Source: an uncultured Dorea sp. (lineage in GTDB: Bacteria; Bacillota; Clostridia; Lachnospirales; Lachnospiraceae). Taken from it: 64,000 bases of DNA. The stretch covers positions 176,121 through 240,120 of the forward strand of contig CAPEBR010000002.1 of the NCBI GenBank assembly GCA_948602995.1, given 5' to 3'. The position numbers and the translations under genes are program-made. Positions 1 to 8,046 of the stretch are shown one piece after another. The notes beneath the pieces are model-generated. The model saw nothing but the letters and a program-made list of their open reading frames with translations. It made no database searches and was not told the origin of the DNA. Every line of letters begins with the position of its first letter. The first letter of the stretch is position 1.

Positions 1-1374
1 ACAGGAAGAATGCTTATAGATGGAAGCGCGGCAGCGGTCGGAGTATGTGACGGCAGATTCCTTATGGCCAGTATGGGAGAGGCTGTGGGAGAGAAGATCA
101 CCCGGGCAGTGGAGCGTGCAACAGAGGAAGGGCTGCCGCTCATTCTTTTTGCCTGCTCAGGCGGTGCGCGTATGCAGGAGGGGATTATGTCCCTCATGCA
201 GATGGCCAAAACTGCGGCAGCTTTAAAACGCCACAGTGACGCGGGGCTTTTATATATTAGTGTGCTGACCGATCCGACTACAGGAGGAGTGACGGCAAGC
301 TTTGCCATGCTGGGAGATGTGATTCTCGCAGAACCAAAGGCACTGATCGGATTTGCCGGTCCCAGGGTAATTGAGCAGACCATCCGTCAGAAGCTTCCAA
401 AAGGATTCCAGCGGTCAGAGTTTCTTCTGGAGCATGGATTCATTGACGGTATCGTTCGCCGGGAGAACATGAAAGAGACACTGTCAGGACTGCTGAAGCT
501 GCATGAGAAAAACAATGCCGCATGGCAGGAAAAAGACGAGAGCGCTTTTAGAGAAAAGGGGCAGAATGAAAACGTGGAATACTTTCTGGATGACCGGGAT
601 GCCTGGGCGCATGTGGAGGCGTCAAGGAAGGCAGACCGTCCGGTAGGCAGTGATTATATAGAGAGATTATTTACAGAATTTACAGAGTTCCATGGAGACA
701 GACTCTATGGAGATGACAAAGCGGTTATTGGCGGGGCAGCGCGCTTTCATGGCATGCCGGTTACTGTAATCGCCCAGGCGAAGGGAACCGATACCAAGGG
801 GAACATTGAACGCAATTTTGGTATGCCGTCGCCGGAGGGATACCGTAAGGCACTGCGTCTGATGAAGCAGGCAGAGAAGTTTTCCCGTCCGGTCATCTGC
901 TTTGTAGATACCCCCGGGGCATTCTGCGGCCTGGAGGCCGAGGAGCGCGGACAGGGCGAGGCAATCGCCCGGAATTTATACGAGATGTCAGGTCTTAAGG
1001 TACCGGTTCTTTCCGTGGTGATCGGAGAGGGAGGAAGCGGCGGCGCACTTGCCATGGCAGTGGCTGATGAAGTCTGGATGCTGGAGAATTCCATTTACTC
1101 GGTTCTCTCTCCAGAAGGCTTTGCCAGTATATTATGGAAGGATAGCTCCAAGGCAAAAGAAGCGGCAAGGGTGATGAAGCTGACGGCCGGGGATTTGTAT
1201 GATCTTGGAATTGTGGAACGCGTGTTTGCAGAGCCTGATTCTTATACAAGGGAGACAATGGGGCAGACATTGGATGCACTGGATCGGGAAATCAGTGTCT
1301 TTTTACATAAATACTGCTGCCTTTCAGAAAAAGAACTGACAGAGCACCGTTACAGCCGCTTCCGGAGGATGTAG
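1..1374 (+). CDS. accDA: Acetyl-CoA carboxylase carboxyltransferase, fused beta-alpha subunits (5' end missing)
   Basis: Catalyses carboxyl transfer from carboxybiotin to acetyl-CoA, the malonyl-CoA-forming step of fatty acid synthesis, in the cytosol. The reading frame is open at base 1, so the true start and the AccD zinc finger lie outside the window. Roughly the first 170 visible residues are the AccD C-terminal half (motifs SMGEAVGEKITRA, CSGGARMQEG, TDPTTGGVTASFA). The remainder, from about residue 195, is AccA (FTEFHGDRLYGDD, AQAKGTDTKGNIERNFG, GEGGSGGALA, SVLSPEGFASILW). One continuous frame covers both, so this is a genuine fusion as in many clostridia, not two adjacent genes. It probably ends a fab/acc operon to the left, and a MarR regulator follows, as FabT does near fatty acid genes elsewhere. 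Identity is very secure; only the start is unknown. Confidence 0.96.
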   Translation, partial: TGRMLIDGSAAAVGVCDGRFLMASMGEAVGEKITRAVERATEEGLPLILFACSGGARMQEGIMSLMQMAKTAAALKRHSDAGLLYISVLTDPTTGGVTASFAMLGDVILAEPKALIGFAGPRVIEQTIRQKLPKGFQRSEFLLEHGFIDGIVRRENMKETLSGLLKLHEKNNAAWQEKDESAFREKGQNENVEYFLDDRDAWAHVEASRKADRPVGSDYIERLFTEFTEFHGDRLYGDDKAVIGGAARFHGMPVTVIAQAKGTDTKGNIERNFGMPSPEGYRKALRLMKQAEKFSRPVICFVDTPGAFCGLEAEERGQGEAIARNLYEMSGLKVPVLSVVIGEGGSGGALAMAVADEVWMLENSIYSVLSPEGFASILWKDSSKAKEAARVMKLTAGDLYDLGIVERVFAEPDSYTRETMGQTLDALDREISVFLHKYCCLSEKELTEHRYSRFRRM

Positions 1375-1378
1375 GTGT

Positions 1379-1511
1379 GTTACTGTTCACTCCGTTCACA
1401 GTAACATTCGCAAATCCATCTAAAATTCGCCTTGCGAATGGGATTTGCTCACACCTGAATCACTTTCTTACGGTCTGTGCAGTAAATGCACAGACCTGTG
1501 TGAACAGTAAC
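1379..1511. repeat. Family A structured element, full-length 133-bp copy
   Basis: Begins GTTACTGTTCAC and ends GTGAACAGTAAC, giving 12-bp terminal inverted repeats. It is about 90 percent identical, in reverse orientation, to the 133-bp copy at 54951-55083. The inner hairpin has arms GGTCTGTGCA and TGCACAGACC, while the other copy has GGACTTTGCA and TGCAAAGTCC, so both strands of the stem changed together. Flanking octamers GTAGGTGT (1371-1378) and GCAGGTCT (1512-1519) match at 6 of 8 positions, consistent with a decayed target duplication. Confidence 0.85.
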
Positions 1512-1533
1512 GCAGGTCTGATTCAAAAAGTAA

Positions 1534-1563
1534 TTGATTCTTTAGAGAAAAAAGGGTTATAAT
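1534..1563 (+). promoter_or_regulatory. Sigma-A type promoter of the marR-sirtuin unit
   Basis: TTGATT (1534-1539) and a perfect TATAAT (1558-1563) are separated by 18 bp and lie about 37 bp upstream of the MarR start. The promoter sits just right of the family A element, so that insertion probably separated the MarR gene from the accDA transcript. Confidence 0.6.
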
Positions 1564-1599
1564 AAAAGTATAGCAAAGGAACAGGAAGGTCAGGAAAAG

Positions 1600-2043
1600 A
1601 TGGGAGAGGAATATAGGACAATCAACAATGTCCTGGTAAGTCTGATCAATGAGATCTGGAAGCTTGAAGGAGACGCGATTATTACCAGGGAATTTGCAGA
1701 CATCACGAATAACGATATGCATGTAATCGAAGCCGTCGGACTGGGAGACGGCGGGAATATGTCTTCCATCGCAAAGAAGCTGAATGTTACGGTAGGCACT
1801 CTTACAATTGCCATGAATAATCTGGTGAATAAAAAGTATGTGGAGCGCAGAAGGAGCGAAAAGGACCGCCGTGTTGTACTTGTAAGGCTGACAGACAGAG
1901 GCATTGCCGCATACCGTCATCATGAAGATTACCATAGACAGATGACCGAGGCGATTCTTAAGAAGATCGACAGGACAGAGCTCCCGGTGCTAATGAAGAT
2001 GCTGGACGCTGTAACAGAATTCTTTAAAGGCTATAATAAATGA
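1600..2043 (+). CDS. MarR family transcriptional regulator (possibly FabT-like)
   Basis: A 147-residue winged-helix regulator, the usual MarR length. The DNA-binding region spans about residues 45-100, with a recognition helix around NVTVGTLTIAMNNLVNKKYVERRRS and the typical wing with RRSEKDRRVVLVRLTDRG. The ATG follows AGGAAAAG at short spacing. It has its own promoter and overlaps the next ribosome-binding site, and a sirtuin gene starts 17 bp after its stop. Its place directly after accDA suggests a FabT-type regulator of fatty acid synthesis, which would bind near its own promoter and upstream of fab genes. I do not see a convincing FabT palindrome here, so the FabT assignment is inference. 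The MarR assignment is secure. Confidence 0.88.
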   Translation: MGEEYRTINNVLVSLINEIWKLEGDAIITREFADITNNDMHVIEAVGLGDGGNMSSIAKKLNVTVGTLTIAMNNLVNKKYVERRRSEKDRRVVLVRLTDRGIAAYRHHEDYHRQMTEAILKKIDRTELPVLMKMLDAVTEFFKGYNK

Positions 2044-2059
2044 AAAGGAGCGGCGGCCT

Positions 2060-2797
2060 ATGTCAGAAAAGTATGAAGCAGAGACTGCAGAATTGCAGAG
2101 GATTATCGATGACAGCGAACGCATTGTCTTTTTCGGCGGTGCGGGTGTATCTACGGAGAGCAATATTCCGGATTTCAGAAGCGCGGACGGACTGTATCAG
2201 CAGAAGTATAAGTACTCTCCGGAACAGATTGTAAGCCATAGCTTTTTTGTGCAGAACACAAAAGGGTTTTATGATTTTTATAAAGACAAGATGATGTTCC
2301 TTGACGCGAAGCCCAATGCCGCCCATAAGAAGCTTGCAGAGCTTGAACAGGCAGGCAGATTAAAGGCAGTGATCACACAGAATATCGACGGGCTTCATCA
2401 GGCCGCAGGGAGTGAAACAGTATATGAGCTTCACGGCAGCATACACCGCAATTACTGTCAGCGCTGCGGGAAATTCTATGATGCGAAGTATGTGAAGGAA
2501 TCAGAAGGAATCCCGAAGTGTGGGTGCGGCGGGACGATCAAGCCAGATGTAGTGCTGTATGAAGAAGGTCTGGATTCCGGAATTATTCAGAACAGTATCC
2601 GGGCGATTAGTGAGGCGGATACGCTGATTATAGGCGGTACGTCCCTGGTGGTGTATCCGGCTGCAGGATTTATTGATTATTTCCGCGGGAAACATCTTGT
2701 AGTGATTAATAAGAGTGCGACTGCGAGAGAGGTGGGGGCAGAGCTTACCATTGCTGCTCCCATTGGAGAGATTTTAGGGGAAATTCATGTTTCATGA
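2060..2797 (+). CDS. cobB: NAD-dependent protein deacylase, sirtuin (SIR2/CobB family)
   Basis: Removes acetyl or other acyl groups from protein lysines, using NAD+ and releasing nicotinamide and O-acyl-ADP-ribose. The 245 residues match the usual bacterial sirtuin length. The Rossmann NAD site GGAGVSTESNIPDFRS is near residues 27-43. TQNIDGLHQAAG is the conserved QNID segment, and LHGS carries the catalytic His. The zinc site is CQRC followed by CGCGG. GGTSLVVYPAAG completes the NAD pocket. The ATG is preceded by AAAGGAG and lies 17 bp after the MarR stop, so the two genes are cotranscribed. A bidirectional terminator follows. The family is certain; whether the preferred acyl group is acetyl, succinyl or longer cannot be read from sequence. 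Confidence 0.95.
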   Translation: MSEKYEAETAELQRIIDDSERIVFFGGAGVSTESNIPDFRSADGLYQQKYKYSPEQIVSHSFFVQNTKGFYDFYKDKMMFLDAKPNAAHKKLAELEQAGRLKAVITQNIDGLHQAAGSETVYELHGSIHRNYCQRCGKFYDAKYVKESEGIPKCGCGGTIKPDVVLYEEGLDSGIIQNSIRAISEADTLIIGGTSLVVYPAAGFIDYFRGKHLVVINKSATAREVGAELTIAAPIGEILGEIHVS

Positions 2798-2814
2798 CTC
2801 TTTATAAGATTAAG

Positions 2815-2851
2815 AAAAAGTATCGGAGCGTTTTAGGTGCCGATACTTTTT
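2815..2851. terminator. Bidirectional intrinsic terminator between sirtuin and convergent membrane-protein gene
   Basis: The inverted repeat has arms AAAAGTATCGG and CCGATACTTTT around an 11-nt loop. T-runs occur on the + strand and, because A-runs precede it, on the - strand as well. It lies between two convergent stops. Confidence 0.85.
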
Positions 2852-2859
2852 ACTTGCTT

Positions 2860-3318
2860 TTATTTTTGCTGGTTTTTTACTTTGTTTCGGAGCCGTTTAA
2901 AGAAGCCCTGCTTTTTCTGCGGAGTATCCAAAGGTCCTCTTAATCCTTTTACGGCTGTGATGTAGATTCCGCTTACAGTTGCCTTTACTTCCTTTTTGAC
3001 CGGAATGAGTGGGAAAATTTCCGCGTCACACATGAGTGTCATAATTCTTGGGCCGATCTTGGCCTTAACAACCGGTACCTTTGACCTTCGCAGATATTTT
3101 GGAGTATTGTCTACTACGATCTGCGGAAGACCTGCATCCTTAAGCCTCAGCCGCCCTTTGTCAATAATCAGCATGGACATGGTCTGCGCGACAGCTTCAA
3201 GCTGTGCCTGTTGCTCTGCCTGCCTTTTTTCAGCACGCTTTCCTAGGAAATATAATACGACACATGCAATGATTAAAACAATTAATATTACCAGCATAAC
3301 AATGGTGAATGGTTTCAT
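2860..3318 (-). CDS. Small membrane-anchored protein of unknown function
   Basis: A 152-residue protein with one N-terminal transmembrane helix (about residues 4-26, rich in Ile, Val and Leu), then a short charged, Gln/Glu-rich coiled-coil-like stretch (KRAEKRQAEQQAQLEAV). A compact C-terminal domain of about 100 residues follows and ends in a basic tail (KRLRNKVKNQQK). No signal-cleavage site is evident, so the C-terminal domain is probably held at the membrane, facing either side. The start is supported by an AGGAGGG site 6 nt upstream of the ATG. The gene is monocistronic and convergent to the sirtuin gene. I do not recognise a named family. Confidence 0.7.
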   Translation of the reverse strand: MKPFTIVMLVILIVLIIACVVLYFLGKRAEKRQAEQQAQLEAVAQTMSMLIIDKGRLRLKDAGLPQIVVDNTPKYLRRSKVPVVKAKIGPRIMTLMCDAEIFPLIPVKKEVKATVSGIYITAVKGLRGPLDTPQKKQGFFKRLRNKVKNQQK

Positions 3319-3449
3319 GGGAAGCCCTCCTGCTCATTCATTTTAGAACAGATTCTGCTCTAACTCTTTTGCACGGAAATAATTGTATCATTCTTTCGGG
3401 GGAAGTGCAAGCATTATGGGGGTAAAATATTAGGGTTTTCACTGTTACC

Positions 3450-3512
3450 GTTACTGCTCACTCCGTTCACAGTAACATTCGCAAATCCATTTAAAATTCG
3501 CTTCGTGGGAGG
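3450..3512. repeat. Family A element, truncated copy
   Basis: Bases 3450-3476 reproduce the 27-bp terminal palindrome of family A with one change (GCTCAC for GTTCAC). They continue into ATTCGCAAATCCAT..AAAATTCGC, exactly as in the copy at 1379. The match is lost after about 3512, so the distal half is missing. The rest of the 3319-3683 gap is AT-rich apart from the hairpin at 3588-3645. Confidence 0.75.
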
Positions 3513-3587
3513 ACGCTCTTATTGTTGTAAATATACAAATGAAGTGATATAATAACCCAAAATAGAAAGAATCCCGGGAATTATTCG

Positions 3588-3645
3588 GCAGGCCTGTGCA
3601 CTTTGGTGAAGCGGTGGTATTTACTGCGCAGACCGTAAGGGAATG
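3588..3645. repeat. Hairpin related to the family A inner stem
   Basis: CAGGCCTGTGCA and TGCGCAGACCGTAAG flank a long loop, and AATTATTC precedes it. The same flanks, with different loop sequence, recur at 56727-56796 (CAGGTCTGTGCA, GACCGTAAG). The stem matches the inner hairpin of family A copies and may be what remains of one. Confidence 0.5.
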
Positions 3646-3683
3646 ATTTAGGGCAGAATGAATGGAAATTAAGGTGAATGGAT

Positions 3684-5168
3684 ATGCTGCAGATTTTTGC
3701 GGAGACAGTCATTGATGTATATCGGTGGCTCCTGGAAAATATATGGTTTGTGAATATAGTGCTTTCGATTCTGATTATATTTTTTCAGAGAAGAAATCCG
3801 ACCACAGTCTGGGCGTGGCTTTTATTGCTTTACTTTATTCCGGGTCTGGGGTTTGTGCTATATCTGATTCTTGGACAGAATTTCCGCAAGGAACGTATGT
3901 TTAAGATGAAGGAGATTGAAGGGGAAGTAAAATATGCGGTCCGGCGGCAGGAGGAATCAATATATCGAAAGAAGCTAAAACTTAAGGATCCCGAAACCGG
4001 ACGGTTCAGAGGACTTATGCTGTATAATCTGAATGAGGGCGAGGCGGTTCTTACGGATAACAATGATATCCACATTTACACAGACGGTGAGAAAAAGTTT
4101 CATGCACTTCTCGACGAGATGGATCATGCCAGAAACTATATTCATATGCAGTACTATATTATCCGTGACGATGAGCTCTGGAAGAGGGTTGAGGAGGTAC
4201 TGATCCGAAAGGCAAAGCAGGGCGTGGAGATACGAGTCCTGTTTGACAGCATGGGCTGCAGGGGACGGCGCGGAATGAGCGCTGCGGCATGGAACAGGCT
4301 CAGGAAGGCGGGAATCCAGGTGGCAGAGTTTTTCCCGGCAGTGCTTGGAAAGCTGCAGCTTCGTGTGAACTACCGGAACCACAGGAAAATTGTGGTTATA
4401 GACGGAAGGCTTGGCTTTATCGGAGGCTTTAATGTGGGACGTGAATACCTGGGGCGGGATCAGAAATTCGGCTACTGGCGCGACACACATATCTGTATCG
4501 AGGGTTCAGCAGTAACCTCTCTGGCTGTCAGATTTGTACTGGACTGGAATTATGCTACGAAAGAGAATCTGTTTTTGGAGGACAGACTGTTTGAGATCCC
4601 GGAATATGAGAGAAAGGGAAGAGACCTGGTGCAGATCGTGTCAAGCGGCCCGGATTCGGGAAGTCCGGTCATCCGGGATAATTATCTGCGCCTGATCCAT
4701 ATGGCGAAGAAGAGCATCTATATACAGACCCCGTATTTTATTCCAGATGATAATATCCGGGACGCGCTTCTGATTGCGGCAAAGTCAGGGATTGATGTGC
4801 GTATTATGATTCCGTGTAAACCTGATCATCCGTTTGTATACTGGGCCACCTATTCTTATATGGGTGAGATGGTGCAGGCAGGGGCAAGATGCTATACCTA
4901 TAACAATGGCTTCCTTCACACAAAATGTCTGTGTGTGGATGGGATTGTGAGCTGTATCGGAACAGCAAATATGGACATCAGAAGCTTCAGCCTGAACTTT
5001 GAAGTGAATGCCGTAATCTACAGCGCCAGAACAACAGAGAGGCTTCAGAAGTCATTTGAAGAGGATATTCCAAAATGTACGCTGGTGACGAAGAAAAGAT
5101 ACGAGGAAAGAGAATTGCTGATACGTGCAAAGGAACAGTTCTGCAGACTTCTTTCTCCTGTATTGTAG
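3684..5168 (+). CDS. cls: Cardiolipin synthase (phospholipase D superfamily)
   Basis: Condenses two phosphatidylglycerol molecules to cardiolipin and glycerol at the cytoplasmic membrane. Two N-terminal transmembrane segments (about residues 15-35 and 42-62) precede two HKD motifs, NHRKIVVID near residue 235 and LHTKCLCVD near 410, each with the expected downstream Gly/Asn segment (GGFNVGREY, GTANMDIRSF). Its length of about 494 residues is typical of bacterial Cls. I start at the ATG at 3684, because AAGGTG lies 7 nt upstream and leaves no room for the ATG at 3678. A two-component system follows 40 bp downstream, so the three genes may be cotranscribed, which would tie membrane lipid composition to envelope sensing. 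Function is secure. Confidence 0.94.
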   Translation: MLQIFAETVIDVYRWLLENIWFVNIVLSILIIFFQRRNPTTVWAWLLLLYFIPGLGFVLYLILGQNFRKERMFKMKEIEGEVKYAVRRQEESIYRKKLKLKDPETGRFRGLMLYNLNEGEAVLTDNNDIHIYTDGEKKFHALLDEMDHARNYIHMQYYIIRDDELWKRVEEVLIRKAKQGVEIRVLFDSMGCRGRRGMSAAAWNRLRKAGIQVAEFFPAVLGKLQLRVNYRNHRKIVVIDGRLGFIGGFNVGREYLGRDQKFGYWRDTHICIEGSAVTSLAVRFVLDWNYATKENLFLEDRLFEIPEYERKGRDLVQIVSSGPDSGSPVIRDNYLRLIHMAKKSIYIQTPYFIPDDNIRDALLIAAKSGIDVRIMIPCKPDHPFVYWATYSYMGEMVQAGARCYTYNNGFLHTKCLCVDGIVSCIGTANMDIRSFSLNFEVNAVIYSARTTERLQKSFEEDIPKCTLVTKKRYEERELLIRAKEQFCRLLSPVL

Positions 5169-5211
5169 CTAAACGGATGTGAGAGTACGCAATAAAACAG
5201 AGAGGTGTTTT

Positions 5212-5901
5212 ATGAAAAATATTTTAATTGCCGATGATAATGCGCAGATTCTGGATGTTCTAAAGGAATATGCAGTCAGAGAGAATTATCAGGTTTATAC
5301 GGCAAACACGGGCAGAGAAGCTTTGAGCGAATTCCATAAGCGCAGCTATCATGCAGTTTTGCTGGATGTTATGATGCCGGAAATTGACGGATTTGAAGTC
5401 TGCCGGGAAATCCGCAGAAAATCCATGGTTCCCATTGTCATGATTACTGCCCGGGGTGAAGACTTTGAACGCATTATGGGGCTGGATATCGGAGCCGATG
5501 ACTATGTGGTAAAGCCATTTTCTCCATCCGAGGTAATGGCACGTCTTCGGGCGATTTTACGCAGAATGAATCTGAACGGAAATGAACAGCAGCAATATAT
5601 GACAAAAGGAAGCCTGGACATTTCCATGGAAAAATTCCAGGTATTCATCCATGGAGAAGAAGTTCATCTGACAAAAAAAGAAATTGAAATTCTCTTTCTT
5701 CTTGTATCAAAAACGGGAAATGTATTTTCAAGAGGACATATCCTCGACTCTGTATGGGGATATGATTATTATGGAGATGACCGGATTGTTGATACACATA
5801 TTAAAAGAATGCGTACGAAACTGGACAAATACAGCCATCCCGACTGGAAGATTGTGACCGTCAGGGGCGTGGGCTACAAGTTTGAGATATGCCATGAATA
5901 A
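5212..5901 (+). CDS. OmpR/PhoB-family response regulator
   Basis: A receiver domain (residues 1-120) has acidic pair DD near residues 8-9, phospho-acceptor Asp52 in LLDVMMPEIDG, Thr in MITARGE and Lys in VVKPFSP. It is followed by a C-terminal winged-helix DNA-binding domain (about 130-228; HLTKKEIEILFLL, VRGVGYKF). The ATG at 5212 is preferred over one at 5179, since AGAGGTG precedes it and the receiver starts there (MKNILIADDN). The stop overlaps the kinase start by 8 bp, so partner and translation are coupled. Likely targets are its own operon and the secreted protein downstream, whose promoter holds a perfect inverted repeat. The signal sensed is unknown. Confidence 0.95.
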   Translation: MKNILIADDNAQILDVLKEYAVRENYQVYTANTGREALSEFHKRSYHAVLLDVMMPEIDGFEVCREIRRKSMVPIVMITARGEDFERIMGLDIGADDYVVKPFSPSEVMARLRAILRRMNLNGNEQQQYMTKGSLDISMEKFQVFIHGEEVHLTKKEIEILFLLVSKTGNVFSRGHILDSVWGYDYYGDDRIVDTHIKRMRTKLDKYSHPDWKIVTVRGVGYKFEICHE

Positions 5902-7315
5902 AATTACAAAAAAACTTTTTAGATATTTTACAGTGCTTGCCCTTTTTCTTGTAATGATTGTTTTTATTGGATTTTACAGTGTTTTCCGCTATTATAATTA
6001 CCACTATCAGGAACAAGACTTAAAGGAACGGGCAAAGACAATAAAAAATCAACTGGAAGCCTTTATGAATACCACAGGCCCGCGCAGAGGGCAGGGAGCC
6101 TACTTAAAATTTCTGGATGACATTTCCATGGCTGATGCTTATATTATCAGCAGAAATAACGGGATGGTCTTCTGCGGGGGCGGTGATGGATCAGGAAAAG
6201 AACCCTCAGAGAAGATTCTTGCTTTTGCAGATCAGATTTTTGCTTCAGGGGCTGAACAGCAGTTAAAGGAACAGGATCAAGGTGGAAACCATGTTATTTT
6301 ACTTGGATTTCCAATTGAGAAGAATGACAGAATTATAGCGGCATTAGTGATCTGTGATACCCTGGGCATCGAACAGCACAGCTTTTTTCTAGCCATTACC
6401 ATTTTGGGCTTCTGTCTGCTCTTTGCACTGTTAGCATCAGGGATCCTATCTGTATTTCTGGCCAGACGTTTTATGATGCCCATACAGAAAATCGCTGCCG
6501 TTACCCGTGAATTGGCCAGGGGAAATTACCAGGCAAAAACAGATGTTCATGATAATAACGAAATAGGCGAACTGGCCAGAGAAACTGATATTTTAGCAGA
6601 AAAGCTGGATGCAGCCTGCCAGGAGGGAGAAGCACTGGAACAGATGCAGAAGGATTACATTGCTAATATATCCCACGAACTGCGGACGCCGGTTACAGTA
6701 ATCAGAAGTTCACTGGAAGCCATCTGTGATGGGATCGTATCCGGCGAAAAGTTAAAGGAGTATCAGGAACAATGCCTGAAAGAAAGCATTTCCCTGCAGA
6801 GGCTGGTAAATGATATGCTGGAGTTGTCAAGGCTTCAGAATAAAGATTTCCCTATTGCAAAATCAAAACTGGATCTGCTCATGGTGCTGGATGATGCACT
6901 GCGTGCAATTCGGATCATAGCCGAAACAAGGGGAATCCATCTGCATTACAGCAGGCCGGAATCTGAGTGGAATATGAAGGGGGACTATGGACGGCTTCGC
7001 CAGATGTTTACAGTCGTCCTTGATAATGCAATCAAATATTCTCCAAATGGCAGCTCCGTCTGGGTCGGTACATGGGAAAACCCGGACTGCTGCGGCATAT
7101 CTGTAAAGGATGAGGGCTGCGGCATTCCTGAGGAGGAACAGCAGCATATCTTTGAGAAATTTTTCCGTTCAGGAAAGACGGAGGAAAAAGGCACCGGACT
7201 AGGGCTTGCGATTATGAAAAGCATTGCTGACAGACATTCCATAGGGCTGGAAATACGGAGTACTTATAGGCAGGGAACCAGTGTCATTTTCACCGTGCCG
7301 TTGGAGCATAGTTGA
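5894..7315 (+). CDS. Membrane sensor histidine kinase (HAMP/HisKA/HATPase)
   Basis: A protein of about 473 residues with transmembrane helices near residues 12-32 and 160-188 enclosing an extracytoplasmic sensor of about 125 residues. A HAMP linker follows (MMPIQKIAAVTRELARGNY). The dimerisation domain carries His261 in NISHELRTPVTVI. The ATPase domain has its N box at DNAIKYSPNG and G boxes at DEGCGIPEEE and GTGLGLAIMKS. I start at ATG 5894, which overlaps the regulator stop; a TTG at 5882 is in frame but has no better site. It pairs with the upstream regulator by position and overlap. The sensor domain gives no clear ligand clue; envelope stress is an inference from the neighbouring cardiolipin synthase and wall-binding protein. 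Confidence 0.94.
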   Translation: MNKITKKLFRYFTVLALFLVMIVFIGFYSVFRYYNYHYQEQDLKERAKTIKNQLEAFMNTTGPRRGQGAYLKFLDDISMADAYIISRNNGMVFCGGGDGSGKEPSEKILAFADQIFASGAEQQLKEQDQGGNHVILLGFPIEKNDRIIAALVICDTLGIEQHSFFLAITILGFCLLFALLASGILSVFLARRFMMPIQKIAAVTRELARGNYQAKTDVHDNNEIGELARETDILAEKLDAACQEGEALEQMQKDYIANISHELRTPVTVIRSSLEAICDGIVSGEKLKEYQEQCLKESISLQRLVNDMLELSRLQNKDFPIAKSKLDLLMVLDDALRAIRIIAETRGIHLHYSRPESEWNMKGDYGRLRQMFTVVLDNAIKYSPNGSSVWVGTWENPDCCGISVKDEGCGIPEEEQQHIFEKFFRSGKTEEKGTGLGLAIMKSIADRHSIGLEIRSTYRQGTSVIFTVPLEHS

Positions 7316-7321
7316 AAAATG

Positions 7322-7348
7322 GTTACTGTTCACGGAGTGAACAGTAAC
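7322..7348. repeat. Family A solo palindrome (27 bp) with perfect 8-bp target duplication
   Basis: The 12-bp arms GTTACTGTTCAC and GTGAACAGTAAC surround GGA. GAAAAATG occurs directly on both sides (7314-7321 and 7349-7356). The left duplicate begins at the last base of the kinase stop codon (TGA, 7313-7315 region). Confidence 0.88.
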
Positions 7349-7375
7349 GAAAAATGTTTTGATTTTGTACCGTAA

Positions 7376-7407
7376 ATGTCATCAAAATGACATATTACTT
7401 TTATAGT
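7376..7407 (+). promoter_or_regulatory. Candidate activator site and promoter for the secreted repeat protein
   Basis: A perfect inverted repeat ATGTCAT-CAAA-ATGACAT spans 7376-7393. It lies where a -35 box would be expected relative to the -10 candidate TATAGT (7402-7407), and no good -35 is present. That layout fits a promoter activated by the adjacent response regulator; the link is inferred. Confidence 0.5.
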
Positions 7408-7463
7408 ATATCTTTAAGTCAGAAGTTTCTGAGAGAATTTAATAGAATTGTGGAGGTATTAAA

Positions 7464-8045
7464 ATGAAAAAAAGAAGCATATTTGTATTGTTATTAACTA
7501 CCCTGACAATAGGAACTGCCGTTCCTGCAACAGCGGCGCCATGTGGCTATGGAAGAGGTCCTCATTGCGGCCAAAACTATGTAGACGCGGATGGAGACGG
7601 AGTCTGTGACAATTATACGTATGCTGGTGGAAACGGCTTTAACGGCAATGGATGCGGCAGAAATCCCTACTGTGGTCAGAATTATGTAGATGCGGATGGA
7701 GATGGGATTTGTGATAATTTTGTAGATAACAATGGAGATGGAATCAACGACAACTGCCCGGGATTTGGGAATGGACAGGGACGCAGGAATGGACAGGGAC
7801 AATATAAGGCCACGGCTGCCAGTTCTGCAAAAAGAAATACTGCAAAAAAGACTGTTGTGAAAAAGAGCACTATTAAAAAAGTTCAGAAAAGACTGAACAA
7901 AATTGGTTATAAGTGCGGGAAAGCCAACGGAGTCATGAACGCAAAGACAAAAAAGGCCTTGAGAAGGTTTAAGAAAGCAAAAAAGCTGAAAATCAACAGT
8001 ACCATTGATACTTCAACGTTAAAGGCTCTGCGGATTTCCAGATAA
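7464..8045 (+). CDS. Secreted protein with Asp-rich calcium-type repeats and C-terminal peptidoglycan-binding domain
   Basis: A signal peptide (residues 1-25, ending PATAA) is followed by three repeats with Cys and acidic loops: CGQNYVDADGDGVCDN, CGQNYVDADGDGICDN and NNGDGINDNC. These resemble EF-hand-like DxDGDG calcium loops of the thrombospondin type 3 or dockerin kind. After a Gly/Gln/Arg linker, residues about 133-193 form a basic PG_binding_1-like helical domain (TIKKVQKRLNKIGYKCGKANGVMNAKTKKALRRF). The first two repeats are also repeated at DNA level (about 7566-7617 and 7668-7719). The protein is expected on or in the cell wall, possibly binding calcium. It follows the two-component operon with a promoter that looks activator dependent, so it is a likely output gene. 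A 52-bp perfect palindrome follows the stop. Confidence 0.82.
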   Translation: MKKRSIFVLLLTTLTIGTAVPATAAPCGYGRGPHCGQNYVDADGDGVCDNYTYAGGNGFNGNGCGRNPYCGQNYVDADGDGICDNFVDNNGDGINDNCPGFGNGQGRRNGQGQYKATAASSAKRNTAKKTVVKKSTIKKVQKRLNKIGYKCGKANGVMNAKTKKALRRFKKAKKLKINSTIDTSTLKALRISR

Positions 8046-8046
8046 A

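Noticed and set aside
1520..1570. FabT-type operator in front of the MarR gene
   Set aside because: ATTCAAAAAGTAATTGATT is only loosely palindromic and does not match the known FabT box well enough.
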